From assembly GCA_035301025.1 (NCBI GenBank), contig DATGUV010000218.1, forward strand, positions 1 to 11,905: a DNA stretch of 11,905 bases. The letters run 5' to 3'. Shown one piece after another: positions 1-7,546 of the stretch (positions are counted from its first letter, which is position 1; the number at the start of each line of letters is the position of its first letter). Under the pieces are notes generated by a model. The model saw only the letters and a list, made by a program, of their open reading frames with translations. It had not been told where the DNA came from and did no database searches. Both the position numbers and the translations under genes were made by a program. This DNA is from CALAMD01 sp035301025. Lineage in GTDB: Bacteria; Bacillota; Bacilli; Bacillales; Amphibacillaceae.

Positions 1-912
1 GTCGTTACATATGAATTTGAAAATGTGGACTATGACGCAGCTTCTTATATTGAACAACAAGGGAAACTCCCTCAAGGGGCAGAAGCATTAGCAATTACGC
101 AACATCGTGCCCGTGAGAGAGAGTTACTGGAGACATTAAAACTACCGACAGCCCCCTTTAAAATAGTAGAGACTGCCGAGGAATGTGAAGAGGCTTTTCA
201 AAGCGTATCGATACCAGCGGTTGTAAAAACTTGTAGAGGTGGCTATGACGGAAAAGGTCAATTAAAAGTGGATACGAAGGAAGATATCGCTGAGGCAATG
301 GCTTTTGTTCAAGAAGCATATCCGTGCATTGTTGAGGAATGGATTCCTTTTGATAAAGAGATTTCTGTAGTCTTTACCCGTGGAATCAATGGGGACATTA
401 CATTTTTCCCATTAGCAGAGAACGTGCATGTGCATCACATTTTGCATACAACCATAGCTCCAGCCCAGGTGAATGACTCGATTAAAAATAGAGCAATACA
501 TGCGGCTGAAAGAATTGCAGAAGAAATGAATATTGTTGGGACTTTCGCTATTGAAATGTTCGTCGTTGGGGAAGAGATGTATATTAATGAAATGGCGCCA
601 CGTCCTCATAACTCGGGACATTACACGATTGAAGCATGTAATATCTCACAGTTCAATCAACATATTCGTGGAATCTGTGGTCTTCCTCTCATTCCTGTTA
701 AACAATATGAACATGCATGTATGGTAAATGTATTGGGTGAACATATGGATAGAGCCCTTGACACCCTTGCAAAGGATGATGGTAGCTTCGTGCATTTGTA
801 CGGAAAAGCAGAAGCAAAATCAAAACGAAAAATGGGCCATATTACGTGGCTTGGTAAGGATATCCAACATATGCGGGAAAAAGCAATTCCATTTGAGGAG
901 GACGTGCGATGA
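1..912 (+). CDS. purK: N5-carboxyaminoimidazole ribonucleotide synthase, 5' end outside the window
   Basis: Cytosolic ATP-grasp enzyme that makes N5-CAIR from AIR, bicarbonate and ATP, one step before PurE. The frame is open from base 1, and the first codons (VVTYEFEN) match the inside of the family, so about 75 N-terminal residues are missing from the window. The GTG at 25 is an internal codon, not a start. Seen in the sequence: the ATP-grasp glycine-rich segment KTCRGGYDGKGQ (226-261), the EEW segment, and the C-terminal motif NEMAPRPHNSGHY (586-624), all typical of PurK and with no obvious lost residue. The stop overlaps the purB start as ATGA (909-912), implying translational coupling. 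purE would be expected just upstream, together with the operon's promoter and regulatory sites. Confidence 0.96.
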   Translation, partial: VVTYEFENVDYDAASYIEQQGKLPQGAEALAITQHRARERELLETLKLPTAPFKIVETAEECEEAFQSVSIPAVVKTCRGGYDGKGQLKVDTKEDIAEAMAFVQEAYPCIVEEWIPFDKEISVVFTRGINGDITFFPLAENVHVHHILHTTIAPAQVNDSIKNRAIHAAERIAEEMNIVGTFAIEMFVVGEEMYINEMAPRPHNSGHYTIEACNISQFNQHIRGICGLPLIPVKQYEHACMVNVLGEHMDRALDTLAKDDGSFVHLYGKAEAKSKRKMGHITWLGKDIQHMREKAIPFEEDVR

Positions 913-2213
913 TTGATCGGTATACACGAGAAGAAATGGCCGCTATTTGGTCAGAGCAAAATAAATATGAAGCATGGCTAGAAGTGGAGATTGTTGCATG
1001 TGAAGCATGGGCTGAGCTAGGTGCAATTCCATCTGAAGACGTGGCACGTATTCGAAAGCATGCATCCTTTGATATCAATCGTATTTATGAAATCGAAGAA
1101 GAAACGCGTCATGACGTAGTTGCTTTTACAAGAGCAGTATCTGAAAGCCTTGGAGAAGAGCGGAAGTGGATACATTACGGACTTACCTCTACAGATGTTG
1201 TTGATACCGCATTATCTTATTTACTGAAACAAGCAAACACAATTATTCGCACAGATCTAGAAAGATTTATCCATATTTTAAAAGAAAAAGCTCTAGAACA
1301 TCAACATACAGTAATGATGGGAAGAACTCATGGAGTGCACGGAGAACCGACAACTTTTGGGTTGAAGTTAGCGTTATGGTATGAAGAAATGAAGCGTAAC
1401 TTAGAACGCTTTAATGCAGCAGCAAAAGGTGTTGAATTTGGAAAAATGTCTGGAGCTGTAGGAACATACGCAAATATCGATCCTTTTATTGAAGAACACG
1501 TATGTAAGAAATTAGGCTTGCAAGCGGCTCCTGTGTCCACCCAAACATTGCAACGAGATCGACATGCTCACTATGTCGCAGTGCTTGCCCTAATCGCAAC
1601 ATCTATTGAAAAAATGGCCGTAGAAATTCGCAGTTTACAACGAACAGAAATTCGGGAAGTAGAAGAGTTTTTTGCGAAAGGACAAACAGGTTCTTCAGCC
1701 ATGCCACATAAGCGAAATCCAATTGCATCAGAAAATATGACAGGAATGGCTCGGGTTGTTCGAGGATACATGAGTACGGCTTATGAAAACATTCCATTAT
1801 GGCATGAGCGAGATATTTCTCATTCATCTGCTGAGCGCATTATTTTACCAGATGCAACAATAGCATTAAATTATATGCTCAATCGTTTTGGCAATGTGGT
1901 GGAGAAATTAACCGTGTTTCCTAATAATATGAAGCGTAACATTCAAAAGACATATGGAGTTATTTTCTCACAGCGCGTACTGTTATCCCTCATTGACAAA
2001 GGGTTAGCTCGTGAAGATGCCTACGGAGTTGTCCAGCCTCTAGCAATGAAAGCTTGGGAAGAAGAGATTCCTTTTAAACAACTCGTATTAGAAAACGAAA
2101 CGGTGACGAGTCATTTATTACCTGAAGAAATAGAAGATTGTTTTGATTACACGTATCATTTAAAAAATGTCGATCAGATCTTTGAACGAATTGGCTTAAC
2201 GAATAACGAATGA
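909..2213 (+). CDS. purB: adenylosuccinate lyase
   Basis: Fumarase/aspartase superfamily enzyme that releases fumarate from SAICAR (giving AICAR) and from adenylosuccinate (giving AMP). It has 434 residues against about 431 in B. subtilis, and is collinear with it from memory. Catalytic positions are kept: His68 in TRHD, His89 in IHYGLTSTD, His141 in GRTHGVH, and the mobile signature loop SSAMPHKRNP (262-271) with its Ser pair, then Glu275. The start ATG overlaps the purK stop. It normally precedes purC, but here purL follows after 40 bases. The C-terminus (IFERIGLTNNE) is full length, so whatever removed purC-purS-purQ did not cut into purB. PurB also serves AMP synthesis from IMP, so it would stay under selection even if IMP synthesis failed. 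Confidence 0.97.
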   Translation: MIDRYTREEMAAIWSEQNKYEAWLEVEIVACEAWAELGAIPSEDVARIRKHASFDINRIYEIEEETRHDVVAFTRAVSESLGEERKWIHYGLTSTDVVDTALSYLLKQANTIIRTDLERFIHILKEKALEHQHTVMMGRTHGVHGEPTTFGLKLALWYEEMKRNLERFNAAAKGVEFGKMSGAVGTYANIDPFIEEHVCKKLGLQAAPVSTQTLQRDRHAHYVAVLALIATSIEKMAVEIRSLQRTEIREVEEFFAKGQTGSSAMPHKRNPIASENMTGMARVVRGYMSTAYENIPLWHERDISHSSAERIILPDATIALNYMLNRFGNVVEKLTVFPNNMKRNIQKTYGVIFSQRVLLSLIDKGLAREDAYGVVQPLAMKAWEEEIPFKQLVLENETVTSHLLPEEIEDCFDYTYHLKNVDQIFERIGLTNNE

Positions 2214-2254
2214 TTCAACAAACACATTTAAAAGCGTCCATGGAGGGATTTTGA
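2210..2254 (+). other. 14-codon open frame between purB and purL, possible purQ tail
   Basis: The only frame filling the purB-purL gap reads MIQQTHLKASMEGF and ends in a TGA that overlaps the purL ATG (TGATG). purQ sits directly before purL in Bacillus, so the last codons could be the remains of a purQ 3' end left after a deletion. This is inference: the stretch is too short to identify. It could equally be spacer with a chance frame. No purC- or purS-like sequence is visible. Confidence 0.2.
2242..2247 (+). promoter_or_regulatory. ribosome binding site that fixes the purL start
   Basis: GGAGGG lies six bases before ATG 2254 but only three before the TTG at 2251. This favours ATG 2254 as the purL start. 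Confidence 0.75.
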
Positions 2255-4473
2255 TGACTCAAGAATTAGATCCGAAACAAATCGAAGAAGAAAAAGCATA
2301 TGTAGATATGGGTTTATCAGATGAGGAATACGAAAAGATAAAACACATTTTACAACGCCAGCCAAATTATACGGAAACAGGTATTTTTGCAAGTATGTGG
2401 TCAGAACATTGTAGTTATAAATCATCAAAACCGTTATTAAGCAAATTCCCAACTAAGGGTGAGCATGTCATCATGGGTCCTGGTGAGGGTGCGGGCGTAG
2501 TGGATATTGGTGATGAGCAAGCTGTTGTATTTAAAATGGAAAGTCACAACAGTCCTTCTTACGTAGAGCCATTTGAAGGTGCAGCAACAGGTGTTGGCGG
2601 AATTGTTCGAGATGTGTTTTCAATGGGAGCAAAGCCAATTGCACTTCTCAATTCTCTTCGTTTTGGCCCACTTGGATCAGAGAAGACGAATCATTTGTAT
2701 ACAGAAGTGATTCGAGGGATGGCTCATTACGGAAATACGTTAGAGATTCCAACAGTCGGTGGAGAGGTTCAATTTGATGATTGTTATGAAGAGAATCCTC
2801 TTGTAAACGCTATGTGTGTTGGATTAATCGACCATAAAGATATTCAAAAAGGAGTTGCCGCTGGTATAGGCAATAGTGTTATATACGCTGGAAGGGATAC
2901 AGGAAGAGATGGTATCCATGGAGCAACGTTTTCTTCCGATGAAGTAGAAGAGGAAAAAGACCATACATCTGCTGTCGCTATTGGAGATCCGGAAATTGAA
3001 AAAAGGCTCATTGATGCATGTTTAGAAGTGATTCATTCAGATGCGTTAGTCGGCATGCAAGATATGGGTGCGGCTGGAATTACGTCTTCAGCAAGTGAAA
3101 TGGCAAGTAAAGCAGGAACAGGAATTTCTTTATATATGGAGCGTGTTCCTCAACGTGAAGAACATATGACAGCATATGAAATGATGTTATCAGAATCACA
3201 AGAAAGAATGTTACTCGTTGTAAAACAAGGTCGAGAACAAGAAATCATAGATCTATTTAAGAAACACGATGTAGAAGCTGTTGTTATCGGTGAAGTAATT
3301 GAAGATAAAGAGTTCAATATTTTTCATCATGGTGAGAAAAAAGCATCTATTCCTGTAGATGCACTGGATAAAGATGCACCTGTTTATCATTTACCAAAAA
3401 CAGAAGCGGCTTATTATAAAGGATTCCAAGAACAAGGGAATGTTTCTATTCAAGTAGAAGATGTTAAGCAAACATTGTATGACATGCTTAGCCGTCCAAC
3501 GATTGCAAGTAAAGAAACAGCATATCATTCTTTCCAGTCTGACGCTCAGGGACAAACCATTCATGCTCCGGGAATGGGTGCGGGAGTGGTAGGTATTCCA
3601 GGAACAGAAAAGGCGATTGCAATGACAGCAGATTGTAATGCGCGCTACATTTATTTAGATCCAGAAGTAGGTGGAAAAATCGCAGTTGCAGAAGCAGCAC
3701 GTAATCTAGTCGTCAAAGGTGCTCGTCCACTTGCGTTAACAGATGGATTGAACTACGGAAACCCAACAAATGAAGAAGTTTTCTGGCAAATGGATCAAAG
3801 CATTGAAGGGATTAGCGAAGCTTGTAAGCAGCTAGAAATTCCAGTCGTTAGCGGAAATGTATCGTTGTATAACCAATCAGCAGGAGAACCAATTTTTCCA
3901 ACACCAATTATTGGAATGGTCGGATTGTTAGAATCAACAAAAGATGTAACGCCTAGTGCTTTTCAAAAAGCTGGGGATCTAATGTATGTAATTGGTGAAA
4001 CAAAAGCGGAATTTGGTGGAAGTGAGCTACAAAAAATGACTTCAGGATCTTATGAAGGAGTACCACCGGAAATCGATTTGAATAAAGAACGAGAACATCA
4101 ACAATATGTTCTTGAAAACATTCGCGCTGGATTGATCGCTTCAGCGGATGATGTTTCAGAAGGTGGATTAGCAGTCACTTTAGCAGAAAGTATGATTCAA
4201 AGTGATAGACTCGGACTAGAGGTACATCTTGCTGGTGACGCAACAGCAGCATTGTTTAGTGAAACGCAATCTCGTTTTGTTGTAACAGTAGCACCAGAAA
4301 ATAAAGACGCTTTTGAAAAAAATATACCAGAAGCTGTTCATATTGGACACGTTACAGAAGAATATGTGTATAAAGTACAGGTAAACAATGAAGTGGTATT
4401 AGAAGAGTCGGGAGACAATATCAGTACAGCATGGAAAGAAGCTATTGCAAACGTACTGAAATCTACTAAATAA
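2254..4473 (+). CDS. purL: phosphoribosylformylglycinamidine synthase, small-type synthetase subunit
   Basis: Cytosolic synthetase subunit that turns FGAR, ATP and ammonia into FGAM. It has 739 residues, the short form (B. subtilis about 742) without the N-terminal PurS-like or C-terminal glutaminase domains of E. coli PurL. It therefore normally works with PurS and PurQ, both missing here. Seen: SMWSEHCSYK near residue 50, GAATGVGGIVRD, VGGEV, QDMGAAG, SESQERMLL, and a second PurM-like half with DCNARYIYLDPEVGGK and SGNVSLYN. Two conserved positions differ: the usual SHNHPS reads SHNSPS (Ser100, codon AGT 2551-2553), and the usual AHDVSEGG reads ADDVSEGG (Asp632, 4147-4149). The reading frame is otherwise clean. 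In B. subtilis the end of purL overlaps the purF start; here it abuts the disturbed purF start. Confidence 0.95.
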   Translation: MTQELDPKQIEEEKAYVDMGLSDEEYEKIKHILQRQPNYTETGIFASMWSEHCSYKSSKPLLSKFPTKGEHVIMGPGEGAGVVDIGDEQAVVFKMESHNSPSYVEPFEGAATGVGGIVRDVFSMGAKPIALLNSLRFGPLGSEKTNHLYTEVIRGMAHYGNTLEIPTVGGEVQFDDCYEENPLVNAMCVGLIDHKDIQKGVAAGIGNSVIYAGRDTGRDGIHGATFSSDEVEEEKDHTSAVAIGDPEIEKRLIDACLEVIHSDALVGMQDMGAAGITSSASEMASKAGTGISLYMERVPQREEHMTAYEMMLSESQERMLLVVKQGREQEIIDLFKKHDVEAVVIGEVIEDKEFNIFHHGEKKASIPVDALDKDAPVYHLPKTEAAYYKGFQEQGNVSIQVEDVKQTLYDMLSRPTIASKETAYHSFQSDAQGQTIHAPGMGAGVVGIPGTEKAIAMTADCNARYIYLDPEVGGKIAVAEAARNLVVKGARPLALTDGLNYGNPTNEEVFWQMDQSIEGISEACKQLEIPVVSGNVSLYNQSAGEPIFPTPIIGMVGLLESTKDVTPSAFQKAGDLMYVIGETKAEFGGSELQKMTSGSYEGVPPEIDLNKEREHQQYVLENIRAGLIASADDVSEGGLAVTLAESMIQSDRLGLEVHLAGDATAALFSETQSRFVVTVAPENKDAFEKNIPEAVHIGHVTEEYVYKVQVNNEVVLEESGDNISTAWKEAIANVLKSTK

Positions 4474-4475
4474 AT

Positions 4476-4480
4476 GAGGA
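4476..4480 (+). promoter_or_regulatory. ribosome-binding-like GAGGA before purF GTG
   Basis: GAGGA is seven bases before GTG 4488, a good distance. The same bases also read as Glu-Glu codons of the conserved NEEC segment of PurF. The match to a ribosome binding site may therefore be a by-product of coding sequence, or it may have been recruited when the normal start was lost. Confidence 0.4.
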
Positions 4481-4487
4481 ATGCACT

Positions 4488-5855
4488 GTGTTTGGAATTT
4501 GGGGCCATGAAAAAGCCGCTGAAATCACTTATTACGGACTACATGCGCTACAGCACCGTGGTCAAGATGGAACAGGACTCGTTGTAAATAATGGTGAGCG
4601 ATTAAAATTGCACAGAGGTGTTGGGCTCGTCAATGATGTCTTTAAGAATGTAGACTTCAGAGCACTTGAAGGAAACTCTGCCATTGGTCACGTAAGAAAT
4701 GCTAGTCAAGACAATGAAGATGTCGACCATGTTCAACCTTTAATGTTTCCTTCACAAACAGAAAGCATGGCCATTGCTCATAACGGAAACATTATGAACG
4801 CTCACACGTTGCGTGGGCAGCTAGAGGAAGAAGGAAGTATTTTACAAACACGTTCAGATACAGAAGTACTTGCACATTTGATGAAACGCCGTGGACATAC
4901 ATTAAGTGAAGAAACGATTGGAGAAGCGCTACGTACACTTGTAGGTGCTTATACATTTTTAATGTTAACGGAAAAAGCTCTCTATGTAGCGATTGATCCA
5001 CACGGAATTCGTCCATTATCCATTGGGAAATTAGGAGATGCGTATGTAGTAGCTTCAGAGACTTGTGCTTTTAACATTGTTGGAGCAACTTTCGAGCGGG
5101 ACATTTTACCTGGGGAACTGATTACAATTACTGATGAAGGAATGAAAGTTACAGATTTTACAAAACGTAAAACTAAGAAAATGTGTGCGATGGAATATGT
5201 ATACTTTTCACGACCTGATAGTGATTTAAATGGTATTAACGTGCATGCTGCGCGGAAACGTACTGGAATTGAACTAGCGAAAGAATCCCCAGTAGAGGCG
5301 GATGTTGTTACAGGCGTGCCAGATTCAAGTATTTCCGCAGCTATTGGATATGCTGAAGAAATAGGACTTCCTTATGAAATGGGAATTATTAAAAACCGTT
5401 ATGTTGGAAGAACATTTATTAAACCATCACCAGAATTAAGAGAACAAGGGGTTAAGATTAAACTTTCCCCTGTAAAAGGAATTGTCGATGGGAAACGAGT
5501 GGTAATGATTGATGATTCTGTCGTCCGTGGAACAACGTGTAAGCATATTGTGCAACTATTGAAAGAAGCGGGAGCAACAGAAGTACATGTTCGAATCGCT
5601 TCCCCGATGATTACAGATCCATGTTATTACGGAGTGGACATGTCGACGAAAGAAGAGTTAATGGCAGCTAATTATTCTTTAGATGAAATTTGTGAAATGA
5701 TTGGCGCAGACAGTCTTGCCTTTTTATCCAACGAAGGAATGGAAAAAGGGATTGTTGAAAAAGCTACCTTTGAACGTAGCTTATGCCAATCCTGCTTTAC
5801 AGGAAAGTATCCAATCGAACCAGTTCCTGGAGACGACATGCACATGAACGAATAA
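4488..5855 (+). CDS. purF: amidophosphoribosyltransferase with a disturbed start (catalytic Cys upstream of the first usable start codon)
   Basis: Committed first step: PRPP plus glutamine gives phosphoribosylamine. An N-terminal Ntn glutaminase precedes a phosphoribosyltransferase domain. GTG 4488 is the first standard in-frame start and gives 455 residues. Just upstream in the same frame are NEEC codons (4473-4484), matching the NEECGVFG of Bacillus PurF, so the nucleophile Cys (4482-4484) would not be translated from GTG. TAA 4467-4469 blocks a longer start, and the position of the B. subtilis ATG (4449) reads AAA. The other glutaminase residues remain: QHRGQ, Arg70, HNGN (98-101), SDTE. 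Asn71 replaces the usual Tyr of GHVRY. The PRPP loop VVMIDDSVVRGTT (from about 338) and four Fe-S cluster cysteines (233, 379, 433, 436) are kept. Transferase function looks intact; glutaminase function is in doubt. Confidence 0.9.
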   Translation: MFGIWGHEKAAEITYYGLHALQHRGQDGTGLVVNNGERLKLHRGVGLVNDVFKNVDFRALEGNSAIGHVRNASQDNEDVDHVQPLMFPSQTESMAIAHNGNIMNAHTLRGQLEEEGSILQTRSDTEVLAHLMKRRGHTLSEETIGEALRTLVGAYTFLMLTEKALYVAIDPHGIRPLSIGKLGDAYVVASETCAFNIVGATFERDILPGELITITDEGMKVTDFTKRKTKKMCAMEYVYFSRPDSDLNGINVHAARKRTGIELAKESPVEADVVTGVPDSSISAAIGYAEEIGLPYEMGIIKNRYVGRTFIKPSPELREQGVKIKLSPVKGIVDGKRVVMIDDSVVRGTTCKHIVQLLKEAGATEVHVRIASPMITDPCYYGVDMSTKEELMAANYSLDEICEMIGADSLAFLSNEGMEKGIVEKATFERSLCQSCFTGKYPIEPVPGDDMHMNE

Positions 5856-5942
5856 TCATAAAGTGAAACTTCATTCGGTGGGGTATTGACTCGACGTTAA
5901 TGCGTCAAAAAAATATGCTTGATGTACAAGGAGAGAATATGA
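5856..5942 (+). other. purF-purM spacer with no clear element
   Basis: This 87-base gap is the longest within the operon. It holds a TTGACT (5886-5891) and a four-base inverted repeat GACG/CGTC followed by seven A. There is no T-run on the + strand, so it is not a terminator, and no convincing -10 lies at the right distance from TTGACT. It ends with AAGGAG (5928-5933), nine bases before the purM ATG. Confidence 0.4.
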
Positions 5943-6962
5943 ATGTCAAATGTATATAAAAAAGCAGGGGTAGACGTTGAAAAAGGTTATGAAGCAGTAG
6001 AACGTATGAAAAAACATATTCAAAAAACAAACCGTCCAGAAGTGTTAGGTGGAATTGGTGCCTTTGCAGGTATGTTTGAACTTTCATCCCTTCATTATAA
6101 AGAACCAGTACTCGTATCAGGAACAGATGGTGTTGGAACAAAATTGATGCTCGCTTTTGACCAACAAAAACACGACACAATCGGTATCGATTTAGTAGCC
6201 ATGTGTGTCAATGATATTGTTGCTCAAGGTGCAAAACCACTATTCTTCCTCGATTATATTGGATGTGGAAAAAATGAACCTGAAGTAATTGAGCAAATCG
6301 TTGCAGGTGTTTCTGAAGGATGTGTCCAGTCCGGCGCTGCTTTAATCGGTGGAGAAACTGCTGAAATGCCTGGTATGTATAAAGAGGATGAATATGATTT
6401 AGCAGGATTTGCTGTTGGTATTGCTGAGAAATCAGAAATTATTACAGGTGAATCCATTGGCTCTGGAGATATTATTTTAGGGTTAGCATCAAGTGGAATT
6501 CATTCCAACGGATACTCCCTCGTTCGCTCGATTGTAAAAGACTTAGATCACGAGAAGACGTATGAAGGCATGGATCAACCTCTTGGAAAAGAATTATTAA
6601 CTCCGACAAAAATTTATGCAACATCCATTGAAGCACTCATGAAGGATATTATGATTAAAGGAATTTCTCATATTACAGGTGGAGGTTTTTATGAAAACTT
6701 CCCACGCATGATGCCTGAAGGGTTAGGAGTTTCCATTGATCCAGCAAGTTGGAAAGTACCAGCGATTTTTTCATTATTAGCAACTGAAGGAAAGATTTCT
6801 GATGAAGAAATGTACGGAATTTTCAATATGGGAATTGGAATGGCACTTGCGGTAGCAAAAGAAGATGTAGACACAGCGATAAAAGTGCTGACAGAACACG
6901 GAGAAAACGTATCTGTAATCGGTGAAGTGACGGCTACTGAAGGAGTGCACTTTACCTCATGA
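5943..6962 (+). CDS. purM: phosphoribosylformylglycinamidine cyclo-ligase (AIR synthetase)
   Basis: ATP-dependent closure of FGAM to AIR, in the cytosol. It has 339 residues, close to the family norm (B. subtilis about 346). Seen: SGTDGVGTKL (59-68), MCVNDIVAQGA, GGETAEMPGMY (136-146), ITGGGF (244-249) followed by ENFPRMMPEG, and NMGIGM, all typical of PurM. No conserved residue appears lost, unlike in PurL, which shares the fold. An ATG at 5939 in another frame leads to only six codons, so 5943 is the start, with AAGGAG upstream. The stop overlaps the purN start as ATGA (6959-6962). Its substrate FGAM would come from PurL, which here lacks its partners in the window. Confidence 0.97.
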   Translation: MSNVYKKAGVDVEKGYEAVERMKKHIQKTNRPEVLGGIGAFAGMFELSSLHYKEPVLVSGTDGVGTKLMLAFDQQKHDTIGIDLVAMCVNDIVAQGAKPLFFLDYIGCGKNEPEVIEQIVAGVSEGCVQSGAALIGGETAEMPGMYKEDEYDLAGFAVGIAEKSEIITGESIGSGDIILGLASSGIHSNGYSLVRSIVKDLDHEKTYEGMDQPLGKELLTPTKIYATSIEALMKDIMIKGISHITGGGFYENFPRMMPEGLGVSIDPASWKVPAIFSLLATEGKISDEEMYGIFNMGIGMALAVAKEDVDTAIKVLTEHGENVSVIGEVTATEGVHFTS

Positions 6963-7522
6963 GTACTCTGGCAAAAGCAGCTATATTTGCTTCAGGATCA
7001 GGGAGTAATATGCAAGCAATTATAGATGACGCACAATTAGATTGTGATATTGTTTTGCTCGTCTGTGACCAACCAGGAGCAAAGGTTATCCAGCGAGCAG
7101 AAGACCATGGACTCGAAAGTTTTGTTTGTTCACCTAAAGCAATGGAGAGTAAAGAAGCCTATGAACAAGCCATTATTAAGGAGCTTCAAAAAAAAGAGGT
7201 AGAATGGATTTTTTTAGCCGGATATATGCGTTTAATTGGTCCAAATTTATTACAAGCTTTCAAAGGAAAAATCATTAATATTCATCCATCCTTATTACCA
7301 TCCTTCAAAGGGTTACATGCGATCGAACAAGCGATGGAAGCGGGCGTGAAGGTAACAGGGGTGACGATTCATTATGTAGACGAAGGTATGGATACAGGGC
7401 CAATTATCGCCCAAGAAGCAGTAACCATTGATTCAGGGGATACGATAGAAGACGTCAAGGAGAAAATTCATCAAGTAGAACATCGGTTGTATCCACAAAC
7501 CATTCAACAACTGATTCAATAA
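6959..7522 (+). CDS. purN: phosphoribosylglycinamide formyltransferase (10-formyl-THF dependent)
   Basis: Transfers the formyl group of 10-formyltetrahydrofolate to GAR, giving FGAR, the PurL substrate. It has 187 residues, slightly short of B. subtilis PurN (about 195) but complete. Seen: the phosphate-binding loop ASGSGSN (11-17), then INIHPSLLPSFKGLHAI with catalytic Asn107 and His109, and Asp145 in EGMDTGPI, the Asn-His-Asp set of the family. It starts within the purM stop (ATGA) without a clear ribosome binding site of its own, which points to translational coupling. Confidence 0.96.
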   Translation: MSTLAKAAIFASGSGSNMQAIIDDAQLDCDIVLLVCDQPGAKVIQRAEDHGLESFVCSPKAMESKEAYEQAIIKELQKKEVEWIFLAGYMRLIGPNLLQAFKGKIINIHPSLLPSFKGLHAIEQAMEAGVKVTGVTIHYVDEGMDTGPIIAQEAVTIDSGDTIEDVKEKIHQVEHRLYPQTIQQLIQ

Positions 7523-7546
7523 ACAAAAGGAAAAGAGGACGAGCAT

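Noticed and set aside
25..27. GTG as the purK start
   Set aside because: The frame is open to base 1 and the residues before it (VVTYEFEN) match conserved PurK sequence, so the gene continues off the left edge.
1571..1827. Reverse-strand open frames inside purB and similar ones inside other pur genes
   Set aside because: They lie wholly within strongly conserved coding sequence on the other strand, have no ribosome binding site, and resemble no protein family.
2251..2253. TTG as the purL start
   Set aside because: It is only three bases from the ribosome binding site, while ATG 2254 is at six bases and is the better codon.
4467..4484. A simple frameshift (indel) explaining the purF start
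   Set aside because: The distance from the upstream Glu-Ile codons to NEEC is the same as in B. subtilis as I recall it, so the in-frame TAA and missing ATG come from substitutions rather than an indel.
4481..4510. ATG 4481 as an alternative purF start
   Set aside because: It is out of frame with PurF and stops after nine codons.
4474..4587. ATG right after the purL stop, opening a 37-codon frame over the purF start
   Set aside because: It is in a different frame from PurF, encodes nothing recognisable, and has no ribosome binding site. It would need a frameshift at 4587 or before to help PurF, and I see no slippery site that would restore the cysteine.
5886..5916. Internal promoter or terminator in the purF-purM gap
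   Set aside because: TTGACT resembles a -35 but no -10 lies 16-18 bases on. The short inverted repeat is followed by A rather than T on the + strand.
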